Origin: an uncultured Collinsella sp.
GTDB lineage: Bacteria > Actinomycetota > Coriobacteriia > Coriobacteriales > Coriobacteriaceae
DNA: 64,000 nucleotides
Reading direction: 5' to 3'
Assembly (NCBI GenBank): GCA_937925715.1
Contig: CALAMG010000014.1
Location: 62,001-126,000, forward strand
A model generated the notes under the pieces. It was not told the origin of the DNA. It worked only from the letters and a program-made list of their open reading frames with translations, and did not search any database. Of this stretch, positions 8,527 through 18,797 are shown one piece after another. Position numbers and translations under genes: made by a program. Each line of letters begins with the position of its first letter. Positions within the stretch are counted from its first letter, which is position 1.

Positions 8527-9594
8527 TTATTGTGCAGCCATTTCTTTAAGCTTCTCAGCCATCAACAAACACACGTCTTCCGATTGCGGGTACACGCCAA
8601 AATGATCGAAGAAACCATGGTCACATCCGGCATATTCGATGACCTCGACATCGATTCCTGAAGACCGTAATTTTGTAGCCCATTTTTCATCGGGGATACG
8701 AAGCGGATCGTATTCGGATGTCACGATAGTCACCGGGGGGAAATCAGTGCAGTCCTCAAGCATTAGCGCAGAAATCAACGGGTCATGAGGAGACATTTTT
8801 CCGTGTGCACAAAGTTCGACCATCGGGCCGTCCGAATCGCGAAGATGGTCGATGCGAAAACGCGCAACGTCCTCTTGATCGGCTATCGCAGGAAAATCCT
8901 CATATCCCTCGCCCTGTTCGCCCGCAAGGTCGACTTCAGGATAGATTTCGAAGGCATGGGCTACAGCTCCAGCACCCCTGAGCTGAACACACGCATTAGT
9001 AAGGCTTCCTCCTGCGGAGTCGCCGGCGACCATTATTTTATGAGGATTGATTCCGAGATCCCCGGCATGCTCGCACACATAATCAAGAGCAAGAACGCAA
9101 TCCTCGATCTGCCCGGGAAATGCCGTCTCCGGCGCCAAGCGGTATTCTGGATAAACCACCACTGCACCAGACTTTTCGGCGATGAACTCGAGCTGATGTT
9201 CAAATTGCAGAACATTCCCCGCCATAAACGCGCCGCCATGCAGGTAAACAAGCGCTGGACTTGCCTTCTTATGATTTGGTGGCGTCCAGACGAATAAATC
9301 TATATAGCGATCGGCCGCCTCCATGAGGATCTCATCGCGCTGAACCTCACCATCGAGTAGGCGGTATGTCGGCTTATCCGGGCGATGGCGCATTCCAATA
9401 AGGCTCGTCCAGCTCGGAGACATGCTAACATTCCGCATCTTCTTGCGAGATACCTCGAGAATTCGTGGGTCAAGCACATGCTCTCTTTCATCATCAGGAA
9501 CCGGACGAATTTGAACCTCGAGCCCCCTCTTCTCGGTTATAAACGAGCGACCGGAGATGGCGCCAATCAACGCCTCGTCGTATTGTCTGCCCAT
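8527..9594 (-). CDS. Alpha/beta-hydrolase, hormone-sensitive-lipase-type esterase
   Basis: A 355-residue carboxylesterase of the HSL group, probably cytoplasmic and acting on short-chain esters. The oxyanion-hole motif is YLHGGAFMAGN, the nucleophile elbow GDSAGGSLTN (Ser), the acidic residue is probably the Asp of SEYDPLRIPDEKW and the His that of GCDHGFFDHFG. The first 80 residues form a cap-like region without signal peptide. It is divergent from the GntR regulator gene, with which it shares a 124-base promoter region, so the regulator may control it. The substrate is unknown. Confidence 0.88.
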   Translation of the reverse strand: MGRQYDEALIGAISGRSFITEKRGLEVQIRPVPDDEREHVLDPRILEVSRKKMRNVSMSPSWTSLIGMRHRPDKPTYRLLDGEVQRDEILMEAADRYIDLFVWTPPNHKKASPALVYLHGGAFMAGNVLQFEHQLEFIAEKSGAVVVYPEYRLAPETAFPGQIEDCVLALDYVCEHAGDLGINPHKIMVAGDSAGGSLTNACVQLRGAGAVAHAFEIYPEVDLAGEQGEGYEDFPAIADQEDVARFRIDHLRDSDGPMVELCAHGKMSPHDPLISALMLEDCTDFPPVTIVTSEYDPLRIPDEKWATKLRSSGIDVEVIEYAGCDHGFFDHFGVYPQSEDVCLLMAEKLKEMAAQ

Positions 9595-9675
9595 CTTAAA
9601 TCCCCTCTCGGCGATAACGCCAAATCGATATTTCCATAACTTTTGAGATAACGGCTTATGATGTCCTCAGTTGTC

Positions 9676-9689
9676 GTATATCTATGTAC
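9676..9689. promoter_or_regulatory. Possible GntR operator in the esterase/gntR intergenic region
   Basis: The 14-base near-palindrome GTATATCTATGTAC (one mismatch between half-sites) lies midway between the divergent esterase and GntR genes. Size and symmetry suit a GntR-family site, but nothing else proves it. Confidence 0.3.
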
Positions 9690-9718
9690 TAAAGAAACTG
9701 AAGACCAAGGGGTCCACC

Positions 9719-10474
9719 ATGCCTGCAGCAAAAGACGAGCTCACTCAGCCAGAGCTTCTCTATCAGACCGTTGAAAACGATATCCTCAAGAAAATAGTTT
9801 CTGGCGAACTCCCCGGCGGCAGTCAGATTCCCACCGAAACCGAGCTTTGCAAGCAATACAAAGTAAGCAGGATCACCGTAAGACGCGCCGTACAGAATCT
9901 CATTGACCAAAACTTGCTCTACCGCCTGCGAGGCAAGGGAACATTCGTAAACCCATCGAAGCTCACCCTGAAACGAGGAACAAGCACCATTTTCAATTTG
10001 AGCTCCGACCCCCAATACGGCGATAAAACAACCAAGTCCATCCTGGAAACAGGCTTGATCAAGGCTGATGCCCACATTGCACGGGAGCTCAAAATTGACA
10101 ACGGAACCGTAGTGCAACGAGTTGCGCGCTTGGTTTATATCGAAAATGCCCCCTGCGCCATCGACACCGTTTATGCAACGCAGGGCACTCTGCCCGGACT
10201 ACTGGAGCTTCTCACAGACAATGCCAGTCTTTTCGACCTGATCGCCAACCATTACAGCATCGCAACCGGTATTGAGAAGCTCAAAATCACCGCAGGAATA
10301 GCGGGGCTCCAAGAAGCAAACCTTCTCGGTTATATCGTTGGAGCCCCCGTGAGCGTTGTCGAGCACGTCACATATGCCTGCGATGAAATGCCGCTCCACT
10401 ATTCAAAAACCGTTTGGCGAGCAGACGCATCGTCCTTCGAGTTCAGCATCTCAAAAGATGGACGCCTTCTCTAG
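9719..10474 (+). CDS. GntR-family transcriptional regulator with UTRA domain
   Basis: A 251-residue HutC-subfamily regulator. The N-terminal winged helix-turn-helix (SGELPGGSQIPTETELCKQY, then SRITVRRAVQNLIDQNLLYR and GKGTFV) is followed by a UTRA effector domain (about residues 95-250; VVQRVARLVYIENAPCAIDT, then PVSVVEHVTYACDEMPLHYS). The ATG at 9719 has AAGGGG in front of it. The gene converges on the PTS operon and the two stop codons overlap in a shared CTAG. UTRA domains often bind sugar phosphates, which fits control of the neighbouring PTS and esterase; the ligand is not known. Confidence 0.92.
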   Translation: MPAAKDELTQPELLYQTVENDILKKIVSGELPGGSQIPTETELCKQYKVSRITVRRAVQNLIDQNLLYRLRGKGTFVNPSKLTLKRGTSTIFNLSSDPQYGDKTTKSILETGLIKADAHIARELKIDNGTVVQRVARLVYIENAPCAIDTVYATQGTLPGLLELLTDNASLFDLIANHYSIATGIEKLKITAGIAGLQEANLLGYIVGAPVSVVEHVTYACDEMPLHYSKTVWRADASSFEFSISKDGRLL

Positions 10475-11331
10475 CCCAAAATCCCCAGGACGCCGAGCAC
10501 AATACCCGCAGCGAGAATGCCCACAATCTGCCAAATAATTTTGACCTGTTTCTTATTGCAAAGACACATGATCCCGAACGCGCAGAGCGGCAAAAGAGCC
10601 GGGAATATCCCATCGAGCGTTTCCTGCAACTTAAACGCGGTGTCGCCGAAGTTAAGAGCGAGCGGAGTGGTAACTGCAACGGTGGTCGCCACCATTCCAC
10701 CAACTACCATTAGTCCCACAATCGCCAGGCCGGACGTAACTTTGTGCATTACATCAGAATCGTTCAGCTTCGAAATCATGCCACTGCCAAGCGAATAACC
10801 ATACTGAAGCCCAAACCAGCGGATCAGGATCGTTGGGACATTATAAAGAAGCAGGAACAGGATTGGGCCGAGCAGACTGCCCGAAAGGCAAAGTCCTGTC
10901 ACAACGCCCGTCGCAATCATGCGAAGCGTACTGGCAATCAGTGAATCTCCAATACCGGAAAGCGGAGCCATAAGCGATGCTTTCATGGCGTTAATTGAGG
11001 CGGTGTCAAAGTCCTGATTGTTGGCGTTCTCCTCCTCCATGGAGGCCACAATGCCGGCGACCAGAGGATTAAACGTAACTTGAATATTGTAGAACTCAAG
11101 ATGACGCTTATATGCCTCGATCCGGTCTTCAGGCTTATCGTATAACCGCTTGATTACCGGAATCATGTCGTAGCAGAAACCAACGTTCATTTGTCGGTCA
11201 AAGCTCCACATGATGTTGAGTGGAAAGCTACGCCAAAATAACGCCTTTAAGTCTTTCTTGGTTATTCTCTTATCGGTCGATTTATTTGACTCCGGCGAGA
11301 GCTCAAGAACATCATTAGAATTCGTTGTCAT
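10471..11331 (-). CDS. PTS mannose/fructose/sorbose-family IID component
   Basis: A membrane subunit of a mannose-type phosphotransferase permease, working with IIC to translocate and phosphorylate sugar. The 286 residues begin MTTNSNDVLELSPESN after AGGAGG. The cytoplasmic first half contains LFWRSFPLNIMWSFDRQMN, FYNIQVTFNPLVAGIVASME and MKASLMAPLSGIGDSLIAST, the typical IID signature. The C-terminal half has hydrophobic segments. It overlaps the IIC end by 17 bases and its stop overlaps the GntR stop, leaving no room for a separate terminator. Confidence 0.93.
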   Translation of the reverse strand: MTTNSNDVLELSPESNKSTDKRITKKDLKALFWRSFPLNIMWSFDRQMNVGFCYDMIPVIKRLYDKPEDRIEAYKRHLEFYNIQVTFNPLVAGIVASMEEENANNQDFDTASINAMKASLMAPLSGIGDSLIASTLRMIATGVVTGLCLSGSLLGPILFLLLYNVPTILIRWFGLQYGYSLGSGMISKLNDSDVMHKVTSGLAIVGLMVVGGMVATTVAVTTPLALNFGDTAFKLQETLDGIFPALLPLCAFGIMCLCNKKQVKIIWQIVGILAAGIVLGVLGILG

Positions 11332-12091
11332 CGTCAACCTCCTTAGCGACCGCCGCACTGGCAGGCATAAAAATGTGAGCCATATTGAGAATCCCAATCA
11401 GGATCAGCGAAAACGCCACGATACCGATCGTCGGAATGTTTAGATAGGCACTCAGCAAGAAGCCTCCAAAGAATAGGAAGCTCAGCTCCTTGGTGGACAG
11501 GATTGACATAAGCTGCGCAAATCCAAGCGCGGGCAGAATACCCGTTGCGATCGTAAGCCCATTCGTAAGCCAATCAGGAATGGCGTCAATCAGTGCCTGA
11601 ACAGCATCATTTCCAACGTAAAAAGCCACGCCGCAAATCAAGCCAAGCGCAATGATGTAGAGAATTCCATTGGTCCACATAGCGGCTGCAATCGTTTTGG
11701 GGTCGTCTTTTTCGGCGCCACGATCAGCCCAGACAGCCATAGGAGGCGTAACAACGCTATACATAAGGCTGTCAAACATGCCGGCAAGCACCGCAGTGGG
11801 CATAGCAATAGTCAGAGCGGTCTCGGGACCCGCACCCATAGTAATCGCAAAGGCTGTTCCCAAAACTGAACCAACAATTACGTTGGGCGGCACGGCAGCA
11901 CCAACCTGCCAGACCCCCATGAACGCGAGTTCGAGCTGGAAACCAACAATAACGCCAGTCGGAATATCACCCAAAAAAATACCGACAATCGCTCCGAGGA
12001 CAATCGGCCGCTCGACCATCGCAGTACCGAGTAAATAATCCGATTGACCTATCGCAGCGGCAAGACCAACCAGAAAAGCTTGAAGCAGCAT
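11315..12091 (-). CDS. PTS mannose/fructose/sorbose-family IIC component
   Basis: The second membrane subunit has 258 residues and several transmembrane segments. IIC landmarks are the early GTAMVERPIVLGAIVGIFLG segment, GVIVGFQLELAFMGVWQVGA and GMFDSLMYSVVTPPMAVWAD. It ends in an acidic tail. The ribosome site (GGAAGAGGGAG) precedes the ATG at 12089-12091. It lies 14 bases after IIB and overlaps IID, so the three form one operon. Confidence 0.93.
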   Translation of the reverse strand: MLLQAFLVGLAAAIGQSDYLLGTAMVERPIVLGAIVGIFLGDIPTGVIVGFQLELAFMGVWQVGAAVPPNVIVGSVLGTAFAITMGAGPETALTIAMPTAVLAGMFDSLMYSVVTPPMAVWADRGAEKDDPKTIAAAMWTNGILYIIALGLICGVAFYVGNDAVQALIDAIPDWLTNGLTIATGILPALGFAQLMSILSTKELSFLFFGGFLLSAYLNIPTIGIVAFSLILIGILNMAHIFMPASAAVAKEVDDDNEF

Positions 12092-12105
12092 ATTTCTCCC
12101 TCTTC

Positions 12106-12582
12106 CTACAAATCAAAACTTGTTACGATGCGTTTTTTCTCGCTAGCAACCTGCCTTACCTCGAACTCGATTCCATCAGCCATGGCTTTCTTAATTTCAT
12201 TAATATCGGATTGGGAAAGGCGCACAGCAGGGCCAAGCTCCTTTACGCTATCCCCCAACGGTCGAGCGCCGCCTAAATTCACAGACGTTATTTTTGGACA
12301 CGCACGCGCAACTTCACAGGCGTCATGTACATTTCCCGCAACAACAATTAGCTCGTATTTATCCACCGCGCTTCCGTTAAGGGCCACGATGGAATCTTCT
12401 ACACTTTTGACAACCAATTTGGCATCAGCAGGTTTTGCAATTCGCAGCGCTTGAATTCGCTCTTTGCTTGCGGCGTACTCATCTGAAACCACAAGAATAG
12501 CGTTTGCTTCAAGCGTTGGATACCAAGAGAACACGGTCTGCCCATGCACTAACCGGCTATCGACGCGACACAGTTTAATCAT
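12106..12582 (-). CDS. PTS mannose/fructose/sorbose-family IIB component
   Basis: The cytoplasmic phosphocarrier subunit has 158 residues. The start at 12580-12582 (MIKLCRVDSRLVHGQ) follows AAAGGGG and matches the usual family start; the frame is open further upstream without a better site. The phosphorylated His is His13 in RLVHGQ. Typical later segments are ILVVSDEYAASKERIQALR and VNLGGARPLGDSVKELGPAV. No IIA gene is in the operon or window, so the phosphate donor must be encoded elsewhere. Substrate cannot be assigned. Confidence 0.94.
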   Translation of the reverse strand: MIKLCRVDSRLVHGQTVFSWYPTLEANAILVVSDEYAASKERIQALRIAKPADAKLVVKSVEDSIVALNGSAVDKYELIVVAGNVHDACEVARACPKITSVNLGGARPLGDSVKELGPAVRLSQSDINEIKKAMADGIEFEVRQVASEKKRIVTSFDL

Positions 12583-12627
12583 TTTGCCCCTTTCTCGACT
12601 TGAACACAGACAATCATCCTTGACTGC

Positions 12628-12665
12628 TAATGGCATATTACGTCATATGACGTAATATGCCATTA
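12628..12665. promoter_or_regulatory. 38-base perfect palindrome upstream of the PTS operon
   Basis: The half-site TAATGGCATATTACGTCAT is followed directly by its exact complement, 45 bases upstream of the IIB start. The perfect symmetry with no spacer suggests an operator, possibly for the nearby GntR regulator, or a strong cruciform. The binding protein is not known from the sequence. Confidence 0.6.
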
Positions 12666-12751
12666 CATAATATCTTGAACGGTTGAATATCACCGCTAAA
12701 TGGTATTTATCTCTAAAAACAGGAGGTGCAATCCGTCTAGACACAGTGCGT

Positions 12752-12836
12752 CGGGGCAAGAGGGGCCGAGTTTCCTCCTGAGCGACTCTGCTTGCAGCCG
12801 GAGCGAAAGGGGGAAATCTCGGCCCCTCCCGCCCCG
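12752..12836. repeat. Long stem-loop with conserved 28-base loop (copy 2)
   Basis: A stem of about 25 pairs (12752-12779 with 12808-12836, a few mismatches and one bulge) encloses a loop beginning GAGCGACTCTGC and ending GCAGCCGGAGCGAA. The stem sequence is unrelated to that of copy 1 at 7286-7373, but the loop is nearly the same. It stands between the end of carB and the PTS promoter region. Confidence 0.8.
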
Positions 12837-12850
12837 GCCGGCCAGGTCAA

Positions 12851-16165
<3,315 letters not shown>

Positions 16166-16166
16166 A

Positions 16167-17606
16167 TTAGTTCTCCTCGGTCTCAGCGGTCTCGGACTCA
16201 GCAAAGTTCCAGCCGGCAAGGCGGTCCTTCGCGGTGTCGATGTCCAGGTAGCTCTCCTCGCCGTCCATGAGTCGCGTAAAGGCGGTAAAGAGATAATGGG
16301 CATCGGTGGGGCCAGGCGAGGCCTCGGGGTGGTACTGGACCGAGAAGCACGGGGCGTCGAGCAGCTGGATGCCCTCGGCGGTGCCGTCGTTGAGGTTCAC
16401 ATGTGTCAGGCGAATGCGACCAAAGCGCTCGTTCATCACGACCGGCGCGATTCCGCGGCGCACCCAGACGCGCAGATCTCCATCGGCCGCATGCTCGGTC
16501 TCGCCGCCGGAAAGCTCAGGGACAAGCTTGCCCAAGCTGGGGAACAGCAGGCCAAAGCCATGGTTTTGTGCGGTGATCTCCACGCGACGGCTTACCAGGT
16601 TCATGACCGGCTGGTTGCCACCGCGGTGACCGAACTTAAGCTTTTCCATCTGGGCGCCGCAGGCCAGGCTGATCATCTGGTGACCAAGACAAATACCAAA
16701 GACCGGCACCTTGCCGATCAGCTGCTGCACCTGCTCGTAGGTCTCCACCACGGCGTCGGGGTCGCCGGGGCCGTTGGACAAAAAGACGCCATCGGGATTC
16801 ATGTCGAGCACCTGCTGAGCTGGCGTATCCCACGGCACGACGGTAAGATCGCAGCCGGCACGCACCAGGCCCTCCAGAATGCCGCGCTTCACACCGCAGT
16901 CGTAGGCGACCACTTTGTGACGGGCAGGAGCGGCAGCCGTAAGCGCAAAGTCATGCGTGGCAGGCAGGTCGACGGCGGCAAAGGCGTGGGGCTCAGGGCA
17001 GCTCACGGTCTTGACCAGGTTCTCGCCTACCAGCGTGGGCGCTGCGGCCAGACGCTCGGCAAGCTCGTCGACGTCGAAGAACTCGGTCGAGATAATGCCC
17101 ATCTTGGAACCATTGTCGCGCAGGTGGCGCACCAGGGCGCGAGTGTCGACACCCTCGATAGCGACGATGCCGTGAGCGCGCAGGTACTCCGGCACGCTGA
17201 CGGCCGAGCGCCAGTTAGAAGGCGTGGCGCACATGTCGCGAACGATCATGCCGCGCATGGCCGGAGCGCTCGCAGGGCGCACGGCGTCGCCGGGGAAGGC
17301 CGACTGGACGTCGGTCTCGTCGATACCGTAGTTGCCGATCTGCGGATAGGTCATGGTTACGATTTGGCCGGCATAACTCGGGTCGGTCATGACCTCAAAG
17401 TAGCCCTCGAGCGAGGTGTTGAAGCAAACTTCGCCGGTCGCGGTGCCCTCGGCGCCGCATGCACGTCCATAAAAAATGGTCCCATCCTCAAGATACAGGA
17501 TGCAGGGACCGCAGGTGCCCTTGCTGGTTTTGGCCAGCATACGCTGGCAAAGCTCGCTGGGCGCGAAGGTGCGGGCGGCAGCGCCCGCGGTATGGTTGTT
17601 CGCCAT
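16167..17606 (-). CDS. carA: Carbamoyl-phosphate synthase small (glutaminase) subunit
   Basis: CarA hydrolyses glutamine and channels ammonia to CarB. The 479-residue product is longer than usual (about 380): roughly 35 extra residues precede the CarA domain (LYLEDGTIFYGRACG), extra loops occur within the second half, and about 25 residues follow the normal end. The class I glutaminase triad is visible: Cys in FGICLGHQM and His/Glu in QYHPEASPGP. The ATG at 17604-17606 follows GGGAAGGAGA. A hairpin resembling a PyrR-binding loop overlaps the approach to this ribosome site (see 17618-17635). Confidence 0.97.
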   Translation of the reverse strand: MANNHTAGAAARTFAPSELCQRMLAKTSKGTCGPCILYLEDGTIFYGRACGAEGTATGEVCFNTSLEGYFEVMTDPSYAGQIVTMTYPQIGNYGIDETDVQSAFPGDAVRPASAPAMRGMIVRDMCATPSNWRSAVSVPEYLRAHGIVAIEGVDTRALVRHLRDNGSKMGIISTEFFDVDELAERLAAAPTLVGENLVKTVSCPEPHAFAAVDLPATHDFALTAAAPARHKVVAYDCGVKRGILEGLVRAGCDLTVVPWDTPAQQVLDMNPDGVFLSNGPGDPDAVVETYEQVQQLIGKVPVFGICLGHQMISLACGAQMEKLKFGHRGGNQPVMNLVSRRVEITAQNHGFGLLFPSLGKLVPELSGGETEHAADGDLRVWVRRGIAPVVMNERFGRIRLTHVNLNDGTAEGIQLLDAPCFSVQYHPEASPGPTDAHYLFTAFTRLMDGEESYLDIDTAKDRLAGWNFAESETAETEEN

Positions 17607-17617
17607 AATTCTCCTTC

Positions 17618-17635
17618 CCGGTCTCACAGGACCGG
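17618..17635 (-). promoter_or_regulatory. PyrR-binding-loop-like hairpin in the carA leader
   Basis: On the minus strand CCGG-TCCTGTGAGA-CCGG forms a stem-loop with UCCUGUGAG in its upper part, matching the UCCNGNGAG core of PyrR-binding loops known from pyr leaders. Its 3' side abuts the GGGAAGGAG ribosome site of carA, which suggests translational repression rather than antitermination. No pyrR gene is in the window. Confidence 0.45.
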
Positions 17636-17723
17636 CTTAAAGGTGTGTAGTTAGGCCTCGCGGTATTGTAACCGTAAGCATGCCTCATGGCGTTAATTTC
17701 ATCGAAATGTTTACGAAATGACA

Positions 17724-17745
17724 ATTATGACTTTCTATGCATAAT
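17724..17745. promoter_or_regulatory. Inverted repeat upstream of carA
   Basis: ATTATG and CATAAT form 6-base inverted arms with a 10-base spacer in an AT-rich patch about 120 bases upstream of the carA start. It may hold the carA promoter or an operator. No clear -35/-10 pair can be assigned. Confidence 0.25.
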
Positions 17746-17770
17746 GTTTTTTAATCCCCGTCCCAGAAAA

Positions 17771-17806
17771 ATCATCCCGCGGGGCTTGTGGCTCACGCGG
17801 GATGAT
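17771..17806 (-). terminator. Terminator of the ABC exporter operon
   Basis: ATCATCCCGCG pairs with CGCGGGATGAT around a 14-base loop; on the minus strand a T-run follows. It lies just beyond the stop of the gene ending at 17813. Confidence 0.8.
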
Positions 17807-17812
17807 GGCGTC

Positions 17813-18778
17813 TTATTTTTTCTTGTCCTGCTCCAGCAGTTCGGACGGTGTGCGATCGGGCTTGCCGCCGCGGAAAATCTCGCGGCCATGCAGACGATGT
17901 TCCAGGTCACGTTCGTCCTTTTCCTCGTCAATCTTGGTCTGGCTCACCACCGGGTCCTCAATCAACGACGACACCGAGTTCACCTGCTTCTGAATGCGCT
18001 CGGCGATGGTGTCATCCATACTCACGATGCGCATCTTCCAGTCGATACTCGTGGCGTTGGATGAGCTCTTGGTCCACACGAACGTCAAAATGGCGCTCTG
18101 GTGGCCGCGCGCGGGGAACATGCCAAAGAAGGAATCGTGCTGAATGTTGCTATCCTCGTCGATATAGGCGTGAACGTTATACACCACGCGGTCGATCTTA
18201 TCGTTGAGCAACGCGTTGGTCGCAAGCGCCGCGGCCTGAATCTGCCCGTTGGACAGCAGCTCGAGCTCGTTGGCAGACGATGTGTCCAACACCGTCACCT
18301 CGACCGTGCCCGTGCGTTCATCGGCTTCATCGACGGTAAAGTCGAGCGGGAACTGCGTAAAGCCGTTGCCCCATTCAAGTCCACCCTTGAGCGCGGTCGA
18401 AACGGTATCGACCGAAACGCTCTCGGACAGGTTGGCGGTATTCAGACGGCGCATCACGCCGTAGCCGATCTGCATGCCCACGATCAGCACCAAAATACCG
18501 ATGACCACGGCCATCGCGGTCTTCGTAATGGTATGGCTCACCTGCGAGCCCGAAGGATCGTCCTCGGACAGCGGGTCGATATGTTTTGCCTGGCTCGCGC
18601 GGTCCTCGCTGCGCAGCTGCGCTAGCGCCGCTTTGTCACCGCGCTTGGCCGCGGCCTCCTTCTCACGCATGCGCTCAGTTCGCTTTTTGGCAAGCGTCGG
18701 ATCCAAGACGCCGGATGCATCGATTTCGGAGAATAACTCCGTCACTTCTTCCGGAGTCAAAGGGTTCTTGTCAGCCAT
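17813..18778 (-). CDS. Single-pass membrane protein of unknown function
   Basis: The 321-residue protein is not recognised. Residues 1-85 are charged and cytoplasmic (KKRTERMREKEAAAKRG), residues about 87-108 form one transmembrane helix (AMAVVIGILVLIVGMQIGYG) and the rest is a predicted extracellular domain with alternating beta-like segments. The last 45 residues are highly charged. It starts 19 bases after the ABC exporter gene with an ACAGGAAG ribosome site, so it probably shares that operon and may be an accessory to the exporter. It shows no signal peptidase or lipobox motif. Confidence 0.8.
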   Translation of the reverse strand: MADKNPLTPEEVTELFSEIDASGVLDPTLAKKRTERMREKEAAAKRGDKAALAQLRSEDRASQAKHIDPLSEDDPSGSQVSHTITKTAMAVVIGILVLIVGMQIGYGVMRRLNTANLSESVSVDTVSTALKGGLEWGNGFTQFPLDFTVDEADERTGTVEVTVLDTSSANELELLSNGQIQAAALATNALLNDKIDRVVYNVHAYIDEDSNIQHDSFFGMFPARGHQSAILTFVWTKSSSNATSIDWKMRIVSMDDTIAERIQKQVNSVSSLIEDPVVSQTKIDEEKDERDLEHRLHGREIFRGGKPDRTPSELLEQDKKK

Positions 18779-18797
18779 AAACTTCCTGTCATATCAA

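Noticed and set aside
7286..12836. Idea that the two conserved-loop stem-loops are terminators
   Set aside because: Neither has a T-run, and a separate proper terminator for the toxin operon already exists at 7467-7491.
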